Source: Candidula unifasciata
Taxonomy: Eukaryota > Mollusca > Gastropoda > Stylommatophora > Geomitridae
Length of the DNA stretch: 64,000 bases
Assembly (NCBI GenBank): GCA_905116865.2
Contig: CAJHNH020000809.1
Coordinates: 137,501-201,500, forward strand
Direction: 5' to 3'
In this document: positions 1 to 13,747 of the stretch, in pieces
How positions within the stretch are numbered: the first letter of the stretch is position 1
Layout: each line of letters begins with the position of its first letter
Notes under the pieces: generated by a model
What the model was told of the DNA's origin: nothing
Database searches by the model: none
What the model saw: the letters and a program-made list of their open reading frames with translations, nothing else
Translations under genes and position numbers: made by a program

Positions 1-584
1 GTGTAACTGCTGCTAGCTGACTGACCTCATCATTTGTGATGTGGTACCACTGTGTAACTGCTGCTAGCTGACTGACCTCATCATTTGTGATGTGGTACCA
101 CTGTGTAACTGCTGCTAGCTGACTGACCTCATCATTTGTGATGTGGTACCACTGTGTAACTGCTGCTAGCTGACTGACCTCATCATTTGTGATGTGGTAC
201 CACTGTGTAACTGCTGCTAGCTGACTGACCTCATCATTTGTGATGTGGTACCATTGTGTAACTGCTGCTAGCTGACTGACCTCATCATTTGTGATGTGGT
301 ACCATTGTGTAACTGCTGCTAGCTGACTGACCTCATCATTTGTGATGTGGTACCATTGTGTAACTGCTGCTAGCTGACTGACCTCATCATTTGTGATGTG
401 GTACCACTGTGTAACTGCTGCTAGCTGACTGACCTCATCATTTGTGATGTGGTACCACTGTGTAACTGCTGCTAGCTGACTGACCTCATCATTTGTGATG
501 TGGTACCACTGTGTAACTGCTGCTAGCTGACTGACCTCATCATTTGTGATGTGGTACCATTGTGTAACTGCTGCTAGCTGACTG
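1..584. repeat. 51-bp tandem repeat, about 11.5 copies
   Basis: The 51-bp unit restarts at 1, 52, 103 and so on; each has GCTAGC and GGTACC palindromes. Copies are nearly identical and differ mainly by ACCACT versus ACCATT in runs (C in copies 1-4, T in 5-7, C in 8-10, T in 11), which suggests block duplication. The array runs off the left edge. Confidence 0.97.
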
Positions 585-639
585 CTGTTGTCTGTCTACC
601 CTTAATTGGCTGTAGCTGACTGGCAGTCTACTCTCTGTC

Positions 640-720
640 CACCTCTCTCCTGTCTGTCTTTCTGTCTCTCTCTCTCTCTCCCTTTGTCTCTCTCTCTCTG
701 TCTCTCTCTCTCACACTCGT
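640..720. repeat. CT-rich microsatellite
   Basis: Imperfect (TC)n followed by short CA/TG-rich sequence, about 60 bp before the exon 1 acceptor; it may act as part of the polypyrimidine tract. Confidence 0.8.
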
Positions 721-781
721 ACATACATGCATGCACACACACAAATACATCATTGACACACATGACAATCTTGTGATCTAG

Positions 782-958
782 GTTTGCCACACCCATTTGC
801 ATTGACAATGTTTGAAGATGAGCTCTACTGGACAGACTGGTACACCAAGAGCATCAATAAGGCCAACAAGTTCAGTGGGAATCGAGTAGAAACTATCCGG
901 TCCAGCCTTTTCTTTCCCATGGATATTCACACATTTCACCCACAGCGACAGCCTCCAG
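782..958 (+). CDS. LRP4: LRP4-like exon 1 (end of a YWTD propeller)
   Basis: Starts after ctAG (780-781) and ends before GT at 959. It needs one base from the previous exon and leaves one base over (phase 1). The peptide begins LPHPFALT, has LYWTDW, then [11 protein letters not shown], and closes the propeller with [14 protein letters not shown]. This is the last YWTD blade plus the linker before an EGF module, and it matches the end of the first LRP4 propeller closely. The frame stays open past the donor to 1266, into a 33-bp repeat whose unit is a multiple of three, so an unspliced message would not stop at once. Confidence 0.9.
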
Positions 959-1017
959 GTATCAGTTGTTGTTTTTATTGCTGTTGTTCTCATCTGTGTT
1001 TATTGACATTGCTCTCA

Positions 1018-1160
1018 GACTACTTGACTGACAGGTTGGCAGTGTTCTTTGTCTACTTGACTGACAGGTTGGCAGTGTTCTTTGTCTACTTGACTGACAG
1101 GTTGGCAGTGTTCTTTGTCTACTTGACTGACAGGTTCGCAGTGTTCTTTGTCTACTTGAC
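1018..1160. repeat. 33-bp tandem repeat, about 4 copies
   Basis: The unit contains CTACTTGACTGACAGG and GGCAGTGTTCTTTG. It shares the core GGCAGTGTTCTyTG...CTACTTGA with the 40-bp array at 1746-2235, so both are parts of one repeat family, now separated by a LINE fragment and microsatellites. Confidence 0.93.
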
Positions 1161-1164
1161 TGTG

Positions 1165-1330
1165 CTGAATTTCGAATTAGGAATTGACATCATAGCACTC
1201 GGGAACTCCCACAAGTGCTCTGTCCCCATCTTCAGCAGCAAGCAAAGAGTTCCAGTTATGATTTAAATATCCGTCTTGCCTTTACCTTGAGAGCTGAACG
1301 TTGGCCAAATCCGCTGGTATCTCCTCACAG
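1165..1330 (-). mobile_element. LINE C-terminal fragment (family A, antisense)
   Basis: Minus-strand reading gives KGKTDI and a degenerate [13 protein letters not shown] pattern. It matches the tail of the + strand LINE at 22195-22330 (KMRKEHAWECP) and a third copy at 49780-49930. In the parent family this tail follows RNase H. No open frame remains. Confidence 0.7.
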
Positions 1331-1379
1331 CACCATTCTCTTCAGACTGTAATATGTGTCTCATTTTGTGTCCCTGTTT

Positions 1380-1740
<361 letters not shown>

Positions 1741-1745
1741 TCACT

Positions 1746-2235
1746 AGATGGCAGTGTTCTCTGACTACTTTAATAACTGCTGACTGGCAGTGTTCTCTGA
1801 CTACTTGATGGACTGCTCACTAGCTGGCAGTGTTCTCTGACTGCTTGATGGACTGCTCACTGGCTGGCAGTGTTCTCTGACTACTTGACGGACTGCTCAC
1901 TAGCTGGCAGTGTTCTCTGACTACTTGATGCACTGCTCACTGGCTGGCAGTGTTCTCTGACTACTTGATAGACTGCTCACTGGCTGGCAGTGTTATCTGA
2001 CTACTTGACGGACTGCTCACTAGCTGGCAGTGTTCTCTGACTACTTGATGGACTGCTCACTAGCTGGCTGTGTTCTCTGACTACTTGATGGACTGCTCAC
2101 TGGCTGGCAGTGTTCTTTGACTACTTGACGGACTGCTCACTAGCTGGCAGTGTTCTCTGACTACTTGACGGACTGCTCACTAGCTGGTAGTGTTCACTGA
2201 CTACTTGATGGACTGTCCACTGGCTGGCAGCCTAT
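1746..2235. repeat. 40-bp tandem repeat, about 12 copies
   Basis: The unit contains GGCAGTGTTCTCTGACTAC, TTGATGGACTG and CTCACTAGCT. Related to the 33-bp array at 1018-1160. Confidence 0.95.
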
Positions 2236-2900
2236 ACTTTCTGCTAATTGGCTGTGCATTGATCTTTTGATTGTAAGGTCATATATTGATTGAGAGGTGA
2301 AATGTTGTTTGAGGGGTGATATGAAGCTTTAAGGAGTGATAAGGCTGAGTTGTGATATGTTGATTATGTGGTTATACATTGAATTTACTAAATATCTTCT
2401 GACTGAGATGTGATATGTTGAGTGAAAACTTGCATTTTAGTGATGTTGGTATATTGATTGGGGTTGAGTTATGTATGAGCTCACTTTTCTTCTGGCACTC
2501 CCAACACGTCCATAGGTACTCAGATTATCCTGTTGGCATGTACATCAGCATCCTGTGGTTAATGATACCATCCTTACCTGGCGGACAAGCCTTTACTTAC
2601 ATTTTTAATGTGCCTGTTACACCTGACTGTGACAATCTTTACTTCTCATTCTCAGTTCTTAACAGCAGTGTGAACACGCTGCTTGCAAAATCCTCTGACT
2701 ATCCCGTCTCTCAATGTCAGTATAATTCATATGCCATCTGCAGCTAAGGCAGCGCTGATCAGTCTCAGCTCTTGCATTGCCATAAAACACTTGGATACCC
2801 TGAAATTAAGATAAAGGAAACTATGCACAGTGGAATTTTGCAAATGATAGAAAGAACTGTTCCACAATTGATCACTTAAAATTAATATTTAACTTTCCTA
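2236..2900. other. Intron sequence, no feature recognised
   Basis: Degenerate TGATATGTTGA-like repeats to about 2420. A 110-codon open frame (2415-2747) follows, without recognisable domains or conservation signals; I treat it as chance. It leads into the exon 2 acceptor. Confidence 0.6.
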
Positions 2901-2901
2901 G

Positions 2902-3027
2902 CGGAGAACAAATGTGGAGCACATAATGGAGGATGCAGCCACCTGTGTTTGCCACACGAGGGTGGCTACAGCTGTGGCTGTCCCACTGGACTGGTTCTAC
3001 AACAAGACAGGAAGCAATGTGCCCAAG
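2902..3027 (+). CDS. LRP4: LRP4-like exon 2 (EGF-like module)
   Basis: A 126-bp symmetric phase 1-1 exon between ttcctAG (2900-2901) and GT (3028). It encodes one EGF-like module with six cysteines: [13 protein letters not shown], then YSCGCPTG, then a final [12 protein letters not shown] and CxCPTG are typical of the EGF modules that cap YWTD propellers in LRP proteins. A 1.5-kb tandem array starts about 190 bp downstream. Confidence 0.92.
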
Positions 3028-3214
3028 GTATACTAGCAGTTTTTCTCTTCCTTTCCAAGACTGTCTCTTTATTACTGTAGCGCTCTTGCTTGTTTTTTTG
3101 TGTGCTTTCATTATATATCATTCTGTTTCTCTCTTTAGTTCTCACTGTCTCTATCCCTCTCTCTTTTACTGTCCTTATTCCTTCTCCGCCTAGCTAACTT
3201 TTGTTTCCTACCAT

Positions 3215-4690
3215 GTCATCCTGCCTAGCTTTAATATTAGTTATGACTTTCTGACCATGTCATCCTGCCTTGCCTAGCTTTAATATCAGTTATGACTTTC
3301 TGACCATGTCATCCTGCCTAGCTTTGATATTAGTTATGACTTTCTGACTTTGTCATCCTGCCTAGCTTTGATATTAGTTATGACTTTCTGACTTTGTCAT
3401 CCTGCCTAGCTTTAATATCAGTTATGACTTTCTGACCATGTCATCCTGCCTAGCTTTGATATTAGTTATGACTTTCTGACCATGTCATCCTGCCTAGCTT
3501 TGATATTAGTTATGACTTTCTGACCATGTCATCCTGCCTTGCCTAGCTTTGATATTAGTTATGACTTTCTGACCATGTCATCCTGCCTAGCTTTGATATT
3601 AGTTATGACTTTCTGACCATGTCATCCTGCCTTGCCTAGCTTTGATATTAGTTATGACTTTCTGACTTTGTCATCCTGCCTAGCTTTGATATTAGTTATG
3701 ACTTTCTGACCATGTCATCCTGCCTTGCCTAGCTTTGATATTAGTTATGACTTTCTGACTTTGTCATCCTGCCTAGCTTTGATATCAGTTATGACTTTCT
3801 GACCATGTCATCCTGCCTTGCCTAGCTTTGATATTGGTTATGACTTTCTGACTTTGTCATCCTGCCTAGCTTTGATATTAGTTATGACTTTCTGACCATG
3901 TCATCCTGCCTTGCCTAGCTTTGATATTAGTTATGACTTTCTGACTTTGTCATCCTGCCTAGCTTTGATATTAGTTATGACTTTCTGACCATGTCATCCT
4001 GCCTTGCCTAGCTTTGATATTAGTTATGACTTTCTGACTTTGTCATCCTGCTTAGCTTTGATATAAGTTATGACTTTCTGACCATGTCATCCTGCCTTGC
4101 CTAGCTTTGATATTAGTTATGACTTTCTGACTTTGTCATCCTGCCTAGCTTTGATATCAGTTATGACTTTCTGACCATGTCATCCTGCCTTGCCTAGCTT
4201 TGATATTAGTTATGACTTTCTGACTTTGTCATCCTGCCTAGCTTTGATATTAGTTATGACTTTCTGACCATGTCATCCTGCCTTGCCTAGCTTTGATATT
4301 AGTTATGACTTTCTGACTTTGTCATCCTGCCTAGCTTTGATATCAGTTATGACTTTCTGACCATGTCATCCTGCCTTGCCTAGCTTTGATATTAGTTATG
4401 ACTTTCTGACTTTGTCATCCTGCCTAGCTTTGATATTAGTTATGACTTTCTGACCATGTCATCCTGCCTTGCCTAGCTTTGATATTAGTTATGACTTTCT
4501 GACCATGTCATCCTGCCTAGCTTTGATATTAGTTATGACTTTCTGACCATGTCATCCTGCCTTGCCTAGCTTTGATATTAGTTATGACTTTCTGACTTTG
4601 TCATCCTGCCTAGCTTTGATATCAGTTATGACTTTCTGACCATGTCATCCTGCCTAGCTTTAATATTAGTTATGACTTTCTGACCTTGTC
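3215..4690. repeat. 44/49-bp minisatellite with higher-order pattern
   Basis: About 32 copies of a unit with GATATTAGTTATGACTTTC and TGTCATCCTGCC. Units with and without an extra TTGCC, and CCATG versus CTTTG variants, alternate through much of the array, giving a two-unit repeat of about 93 bp. It starts about 190 bp after exon 2. Confidence 0.96.
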
Positions 4691-4699
4691 ATGCTTGCT

Positions 4700-6991
<2,292 letters not shown>

Positions 6992-7031
6992 TGTCTTCTT
7001 CTTCTTCTTTCGTTCGCCTGAAATAAGTTGT

Positions 7032-7810
7032 CTATATCAGCAGTTTTGTCTCTTGTATAAACTTCAATGTGGTTGTTAGTTCATTCAGTGGTCCATAGAG
7101 TTTACGTTCCACTGTTGTTCTTTCTGGCCAAAAGGTTTGCCTCAATGTGTCAAAATCGGTGCAATCCTGGAGTACATGCTCTGCTGTCTGGGGCACATTT
7201 CCACAGGTACACATAGCTGATACACCTATCTTGAATTTTGTGTACATGTGGTTACGTAATCGGTTGTGCCCTGTTCTAACGCGGAGGAAAATGACTTGTT
7301 CTGGTCTGTCCATAATAAAATAGTCGTCTTGTGCTGGGGCTGGTGGTTTCCTGATAGATTTAATGATCCTTTTCTTTTGGTGGTATGTGACTGGTACATC
7401 CAGCTGCTTTTTTGTCGCACCTTCCCCTGCCAGTTGATCAGCTTTATCATTTCCAGGCACTCCACAATGAGACGGTATCCACTGCATTACAACTCTTCGC
7501 TGAACGCTGAGTTGTGTCAGCAGTGTTTGCAATTCTGGTAGTTTCCTAGACTGGAGTGCTTCAAGTACTGATTTAGCATCTGTCAGCATTACCACATACT
7601 GTGAGCCAAGGTTGGTAGTTAGCAGTTTCTCTGTAGCTATCTTGATAGCCTGTGTTTCTGCATCGTAGTTATGGCAGTACTTCCCGGTTGGTACGCTGGA
7701 CTTATCCCTAGTACCATCTGGGAATTCGATGTACACTCCAGCGCCACCATTTCTAATTGCACTTTCTGCGGACCCATCTGTATAGACTCTGACCCATTGT
7801 TCTTGTGGGT
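7032..7810 (-). pseudogene. LINE RNase H domain and C-terminal tail
   Basis: A shift near 7808 precedes QWVRVYTDGSA. Catalytic set: D in YTDGS, E in YDAETQAIKIA, D in MLTDAKSV and D in GNDKADQLAGEG; also WIPSHCGVPGN. The tail has CTCGNVPQTAEHVLQDC, a Cys/His motif common in RNase-H LINEs of this type. It stops at 7032. The domain removes RNA from the hybrid in active elements. Confidence 0.92.
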
Positions 7811-7912
7811 ATCTTCATCAATATAACTGAGGGTGGCCATTCTGCGTTGTACACTATCTTGCTCTTTCTTGTCAAATATCCCTTTCACATTTGTCTGGAT
7901 TTGTACCGTTAG

Positions 7913-8748
7913 TTAACATTTTTCTGGGCAACCAATTTCTGGAAAGTCAGGAGTTTGTCTACATATTCTTTTTGCTTGGTGTATAAAGCTGCTTCTTTTT
8001 AACCGTCCCAAGGCTAGGTTCTTAAATCTATTTTCTATCGGGTGATCTGGCATACTGAGGAACTTTTCAGCTTGTATTTGCAACTTTGTATCTCTGCGTT
8101 CTCTCAGTGCCTGTGTTTTCCCAGCTTTCTCCATTTCTAATATGGGAGTCGATTTCATCACTCCTGTGATGACTCTGAGCGCTTGATTTTGCACTTTGTC
8201 TAACTCCTTTAATGTGGTACTAGATGCTGAACACCATGCAGTTGACCCATATTCCAAGTGTGGAAGTATGCTCTGCTTGTATACTTTATTGAGTATTTTC
8301 CCATCAGCTCTCCATGTAGTTCCACTTAGTTTTCTTAGTATTGCTGTCTTCCTCCTGGCTTTGGTTGCTGCCTTGTTGATATGTTTTCTCCATGTCAACC
8401 TGTCATCAAATGTGACTCCTAGGTATGTGGGCTCTTTATCATCTCTCAGGGGTATTCCGTTTATTTTGATGGTGCCAGCTTTTTGCTTTGGGGAGAGGGT
8501 AAATAGTGTGGTGCTACATTTGTCTGTGTTGATGCTGACACACCATCTATTGGCCCATGCCTCAAGTGCATTTGTAGCCCGCTGTAGAGTTTTTGTGGCT
8601 ATCGTTGCATGTTCATTGGTGCACCACAGTACCAGGTCGTCGGCATACATTGCCATTTTGATTCCATTTGGTATCTCAGCAACCAGATCGTTGATGAATA
8701 AAAGTAAAAGTGTGGGCGACAGGACACCACCTTGAGGGACGCCTTGTC
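7913..8748 (-). pseudogene. LINE RT, catalytic YADD part
   Basis: After the frameshift the frame reads GVPQGGVLSPTLLLLFINDL, then MAMYADDLVLWC with the two catalytic aspartates, then YLGVTFDDRLTWRKHI and LDKVQNQALRVITG (thumb region). It ends at a stop at 7913-7915 after GCPEKC. This part is intact as sequence, but separated from the fingers domain by the shift. Confidence 0.9.
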
Positions 8749-8749
8749 G

Positions 8750-10660
8750 CAGTAGAACTTTTTACTTTTAAAACCATCTACCTGTACCCGGGCTCTTCTG
8801 TTATGTAGATATGCTTTAATCCAATTGTACATTTTTCCATTTATTTTATAGTTTCTCAATTTCTTCAAAAGCCCCTCCTTCCAAACCTTGTCAAAAGCTT
8901 TCCTTAAATCTATCCATGCCGCGAGTACCAGTTTCTTATCTTGAAAAGCATCCTCTATTTCTTGGGAGAGGTATGTTATCTGGCCTTCCGTAGAGTAGAA
9001 CTTTCTAAAGCCCGCCTGCTGTGGTGTAATGATGTTTTCACTTTCAATGTACCACTGTAGTCTGAGGTTGGTGATGCGCTCCATTGTTTTACAGAGACAA
9101 CTTGTGAGGCTGATCGGTCTGTAGTTGGAGGCATTAGAACTGTCTTTCCCAGGCTTTATGAGGGGTATCATAATTGCCTCTCTCCAGATCTGTGGAACAT
9201 TCCCTGTTGCCCAGCAAGCATTAAATATCTGTAAAAGCTTTGTTTTGGCTACTTTTCCTAAGTTTCTGATCATTTCGTTTGATATACCATCTGCTCCTGG
9301 TGACTTCCGCATTTTCAGCTTTGAAATGGCCAACTCCAGTTCATTAAGTGTAATTGGCACCTCTAGCGCTTCTAATGTTATTTTTTTCTGACTTCTAAAT
9401 TGTGTCTTTTCTTGAATTTCGTGTTTTTTCTCTGAACTGATTTCAATGTCGTTGTCTAAAGCAAAAGTGTCCGCAAATAGGTTGGCTGCCTCTTTTCCTG
9501 TGACCATGTTTCCATCTTTCTGCAGCGTGATCTTTGAGTTCCACCCTGTGTCCTCATCATTAATTTGTTTCACAAGCTTCCATAACTTTCTTGTGTCTTT
9601 TTCAAAGTTCAGCGACCTTGTTTTCTCCTGCCAGCTTTCCCTTCTAACCTGCAGCTTTGCCCTTACAAATTTTGCTTTTGCATGCTGGTAGTTATTGTGA
9701 TGTTCTTGGTTTGGCCTGGTCTCTGCTATCATTCTGGATGTTTCAACTTCGTTATGTAAATTTTCTAGCTCATTACTCCAGTATGGCTTATAATGCTTAC
9801 GGGCACCTCTTGGTATTGATTCTCCTGCTGCCTTTAGTACGCATTTGTTAAATTCTTTAACTACTTTATTTATATCCTGGTCTACGCTGAGACTTCCAAG
9901 CAGTATACTGGTACGGTGCTTGAACATTGTCCAGTCAGCCTTCTTGTAGTTCCACCTTGGCAGCCTACTAGTTTCTGTGACCTTCTCATTTTCTACATTC
10001 AGGAAGACCGGTCGATGGTCACTGCCCCCCAGTTGATTTCCAACAACTCGTTTAATGTTCCATTCCAGATCTGGAGAGTGAAATGCTAGGTCTGGGGTAG
10101 TAGTGGTGTGCCACGACCTCGAGTAGAATGTGGGTGGTTCAGTTGGCCTATTAATCAGAACAAGTCTGTTCTCATCCTGCCACTCCTCCAGTTTCTCTCC
10201 TCTCTGGTCTATATGGTCGTATCCCCAGCTTTGTGAGTGGCTGTTAAAGTCTCCACATAGAATCATCTTTTCTTTCACTGGGATTGTGTCTAATGCCTGG
10301 GGACGATCACTTGGACAGTAATAATTGATCAAGTAGAAGTCTGCATTTCCAGTTTGTAGTTTCAGAATCTGATATTCTGCTCCATCCATATATACTTCAG
10401 TCTGGCTAGCAGTGATATTGTTCCTCACAAGAGTCAGTATTCCACCCTTTTTTCTGTCTTTCCGGTCTGATCGGAAGCACTGATAACCTCTGATTTTGAA
10501 GACTGTGTCTTCAGTGAGGTGGGTTTCCTGTAGACAGCATATATGAATCTGTTCCTCATTTAGAATATTTATAACTCTAGCTTTTTATTTATAATCCCCT
10601 CTGCATTCCAGTGCATTAATTTGACTCCTTTCTTAGTTCGGCCAGATGCTCTATTCTCAC
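8750..10660 (-). pseudogene. LINE endonuclease and RT (N-terminal part)
   Basis: The reading starts at LMHWNAEGI, shifts frame near 10575, then is open from 10428 to about 8750. APE-type endonuclease residues: QETHL, MILCGDFNSHSQSW, TPDLAFHS, GGSDHRPV. RT blocks: SPGADGISNEMI, IPLIKPGKDSSNASNYRPIS, QAGFRKFYSTEGQ and AWIDLRKAFDKVW. A one-base shift near 8755 interrupts the GVPQGGVLSP block. It nicks target DNA and primes reverse transcription in active relatives; inactive here because of the shifts. Confidence 0.9.
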
Positions 10661-11120
10661 GTCCCCTGGCTCCACAGGACATTTGAGAAAGACCTCCAGT
10701 AATTTGGGTTGGGCCTTTTCGAGGCAGAGGGCCCGGCACTGCTCCTGCCTGAGAGTCCATCACAGGGCGAGCACCATAACGTTTTGCTGATATAGTCATA
10801 TTTCCATGGCGTGTATGTGTGGCATCCTGATTGCTGTGGTGCGCCTCTTGGCTGGTTGCCTCCGACTTCAGCACCTTGTTTAGCTAGGGTAGACTGTGAT
10901 CATACTCGAGGAGAGTAGGCTCATCCATTCGTCTTTCGCGTTTACCTCGTTTGTTGTCCCATCCAGTTTCCCGCTGGGTTTGAGACCCCAACCTTCAACT
11001 GGATTGCTGGGAAGAACAGGGTCCATCACGTGAAGGTGAGGTAGACTTGAGCAAGAGAGGCTAATAGACATTAAGAGTCTTGTATTGCGCATCATTGCTC
11101 CATTAGGACCCCAACAATGT

Positions 11121-11341
11121 AGCTAATTGGAGCTATGCAAACCGCATGCAAATCAGCATAAATAGGACTAAATATATTAATAACAAGAGAAACATTTCAC
11201 ACTTTAAATTCACAAACAACACTTCAACTCTATGTTGGTAACACCCTGTAGCTGAGCACAAAGTTCTAGGCCTGATCATCGATGGAAATCTTACCTTCAA
11301 CTCCAATGTGCAGACACTTGTTAAACAAACAGCTCAAAAAG
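11121..11341 (+). mobile_element. CR1-like LINE, continuation after insertion
   Basis: Continues the element of 4700-6991: ANWSYANRMQISINRTKYI, then EHKVLGLIIDGNLTFNSNVQT, then VKQTAQKVY, the usual post-catalytic RT region. It is broken again at 11342-11347 by another LINE tail. Confidence 0.85.
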
Positions 11342-11347
11342 TATACC

Positions 11348-11753
11348 TTCTTCTTCTTCTTTCGTTCGTTTTAAATAGATTATCTATGTCTGCAGTGTTG
11401 TCTCTAGTATGAGCTTCACTGTCTATTTTAATTCAATCAGCGGCCCGTAAAGTTGGGCTTGTACCCGTGTTTCTCTTGGCCAAACTTTTTACCTTGATAT
11501 GCTGTATTTTGACAGTCTTGGAGGACATGATCTGTTGTCTTAGGTGCCAATCCACATGTGAACATGGCTGATTCGCTGTTTTAAAATTTTGTGTACATGT
11601 GGCTGGGAAGTCGATTGTGTCCTGTTCTAAGACCTAGAATAATATCTTGCTCTGGTCTGTACATAATATGGTAATTGTATTGTGCTGGTTTTTGTGTGTG
11701 GCTATCTGATTGATTTGATTATTCTCTTCTTCTGTTGATAAGAGACTGGTACA
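11348..11753 (-). mobile_element. 5'-truncated LINE tail, related to the 4.1-kb LINE
   Basis: Begins with the same (TTC)n and TTTCGTTCG start as at 6992. Minus-strand reading has MYRPEQDI, LRTGHNRLPSHMYTKF and VLQDC, parallel to the 4.1-kb element but diverged. Flanked by a possible TATACC duplication (11342-11347, 11754-11759). Two related LINEs therefore landed in the same older LINE. Confidence 0.85.
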
Positions 11754-11846
11754 TATACCATCACAAAAATTAAAAAACTTTCTGGATAAAAACACTAGGA
11801 AATTATTCTAAATTTCTCAACTAATGTGTATCTCTGTACCCAACAG

Positions 11847-12055
11847 TGCTGGAAACGTTTGTGCTCTTCTCCACCCAGTCGGACATCCGTCGCATCTCCC
11901 TGGATGCTAGTCAGCTGACTGATGTGATCATACCTCTCAGTGGAGTTGACAGTGCCATCGGTGTGGAGTTTGACAGTGCCACAGACTCTGTATTCTGGTC
12001 AGACATCGGTTCTGACAGTATTGGTCAAGCTTCGTGGGATGGCAGTCATCAAAAG
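11847..12055 (+). CDS. LRP4: LRP4-like exon 3 (propeller start)
   Basis: Acceptor caacAG (11845-11846), donor AAG|GTGCC at 12056; phase 1 in, phase 0 out. Encodes FVLFSTQSDIRRISLD, the first blade of the next propeller, then SVFWSDIGSDSIGQASWDG. The YWTD core reads FWSD here, an accepted variant. SDIRRISLD followed by two hydrophobic strands is the usual start of an LRP propeller. Confidence 0.9.
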
Positions 12056-12059
12056 GTGC

Positions 12060-13130
12060 CTTCTATGTTCTAGCTGTTAGCCTGTTTCAGTTGTCACTTT
12101 GTCCTGTAACATTGCCTTGTAGTATTGTCCTTAACCTTGTCTAGTAGCATTGTCCTGTAACATTGCCTTGTAGTATTGTCCTTAACCTTGTCTAGTAGCA
12201 TTGTCCTGTAACATTGCCTTGTAGTATTGTCCTTAACCTTGCCTAGTAGCATTGTCCTGTAACATTGTTATGTAAAATTGTCCTGTAGCATTGTCCGGTA
12301 GTATTCTACTGTAGCGTTGCCCTTTAGAATTGTCCTGTAATATCCTGTAATACTGTCCTATAGTAATGCCTCGAAGTACTGTCCTGTAGTATTGTAGTGT
12401 AACATTGTCCTGTTGAAGTGTCCTGTAGTATTGTCCTGTTACATTATCCTGTAGTATTGCCCTGTAGAAATGGCATGTTCAGTTATCCTATAGTATCATT
12501 CTGTAACAGTATCATGTAGATTGTTATACAACATTGTTTTGTAGTATTGTCCTGTAGAACTGTCCTGTAACATTGTGCTGTGGTACTAAACTGTAACATT
12601 ATCCTGTTGCATTGTACTGTAGTACTGCCTTGTAACATTGTCCTGTAGTATTGTACTGTAACATTATCCTTAGCATTGTCCTATACCATTGTCTTGTAAC
12701 ACTGTCCTGTAACATCATACTGTAACATTGTCGTGTAATATTATCCTGTAATATTGTCCTTAGTATTGTTCTAAAACATTGTCTTGTCTTGTAATTTTTT
12801 TTCCTGTAACATTGTTCTGTAGAAATGTGCTGTTGTATTGCCCTGTAACATTGTTCTGTAGAAATGTGCTGTTGTATTGCCCTGTAACATAGTTCTGTAG
12901 AAATGTGCTGTTGTATTGCCCTGTAACATTGTTTTGTAGAAATGTGCTGTTGTATTGCCCTGTAACATAGTTCTGTAGAAATGTGCTGTTGTATTGCCCT
13001 GTAACATAGTTCTGTAGAAATGTGCTGTTGTGTTGCCCTGTGACATAGTTCTGTAGAAATGTGCTGTTGTGTTGCCCTGGGATATAGTCCTATGGTATTG
13101 TCGTGTAACATTATTCTGTTGTATTATCCT
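12060..13130. repeat. Degenerate 15-bp and 39-bp tandem repeat
   Basis: TGTCCTGTAACATTG-like units to about 12800, then about seven copies of a regular 39-bp unit (TTCTGTAGAAATGTGCTGTT plus GTATTGCCCTGTAACAT) to 13085. It begins directly at the exon 3 donor. Long antisense open frames (QHISTELCYRAIQ repeats) are by-products of the 39-bp unit. Confidence 0.93.
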
Positions 13131-13139
13131 GTATTGTGG

Positions 13140-13345
13140 ACTATCTCCCAGTCCTTAAGAGAATAGGGGCTTTTGAGCTGAAATGCTATAGAAAGATTCT
13201 CAGAATATCTTGGACAAAGAAGAGGAGTAATATTGACATCTTGAAAGATCTAAACATCAAGGAAGATTGGCTAATAAACAGCTGTCTCCGAAGCTGAAAT
13301 ATTTTGGTCATATCATATCAAGCACCACGACATTTCTTAAATAGA
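13140..13345 (+). mobile_element. RTE-like LINE tail fragment
   Basis: Plus-strand reading: RIGAFELKCYRKILRISWTK, then ILKDLNIKEDWL and, after a shift, LKYFGHII. This is the region after RT in RTE-type elements (AFExxCYRxILRISW...GHxxR). Confidence 0.75.
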
Positions 13346-13745
13346 TATAAGTGAGATTGTCATCTTGTAAGTCTGGTGACATGATTTTCAATGAGTTTGT
13401 CATCTTTTCTATCTCTTGATAGGTTCTTAGTGAGTCTGACATTTTGTCCATCAGTGAGTTTGACATCTTGTCCATCTGACACTGTCAGATGTGCCTTAAC
13501 GGAAAAGGCCAATAAGATAATCTTAGTGTATCTATTGTGTTTAACAACACGGCCAGTGATCCAACAATTCACACGAAGTTAAGATTGTTTATTATCAAAA
13601 TAAAGTGATAAGTTAATTTACACAATGATAATTTAAATGACACCATGATGATGAACACCTCAGTATGAGTTGCTGTGGTGTTTCCTCCGCAAGTACTTCT
13701 AATATGGATTAAAACTATCTTTGTTCTATAGAAATCAGATCAATC
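13346..13745. other. Intron sequence with short GTCATCTTGT repeats
   Basis: A few imperfect copies of GTGAGTTTGACATCTTGTCC at 13390-13490; otherwise no recognised feature. Confidence 0.5.
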
Positions 13746-13747
13746 AG

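Larger units (their letters stand above)
6992..11112 (-). mobile_element. Near-complete I/Jockey-type LINE, 4.1 kb
   Basis: Inserted antisense into the CR1-like LINE and flanked by an 8-bp target duplication AACAATGT (6984-6991 and 11113-11120). Joining the flanks with one copy restores the host LINE frame (QELNNV-ANWSY). In minus orientation: a short upstream region, an APE endonuclease (WNAEG, QETHL, GDFNSH, SDHRPV), RT with YADD, RNase H and a C-terminal Cys/His tail (CTCGNVPQTAEHVLQDC). The 3' end is a (GAA)n tract at 6992-7008. Frameshifts lie near 10575, 8755 and 7808, and a stop at 7913. Confidence 0.93.

Noticed and set aside
1..584. Possible CRISPR array
   Set aside because: Units are contiguous without variable spacers, and the context is eukaryotic; a plain tandem repeat.
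2415..2747. 110-codon open frame as a possible nested gene
   Set aside because: No domain, no signal of coding constraint visible, and it lies in an intron beside repeats.
12599..13111. 170-codon antisense frame (QHISTELCYRAIQ repeats)
   Set aside because: Reverse complement of the 39-bp minisatellite.
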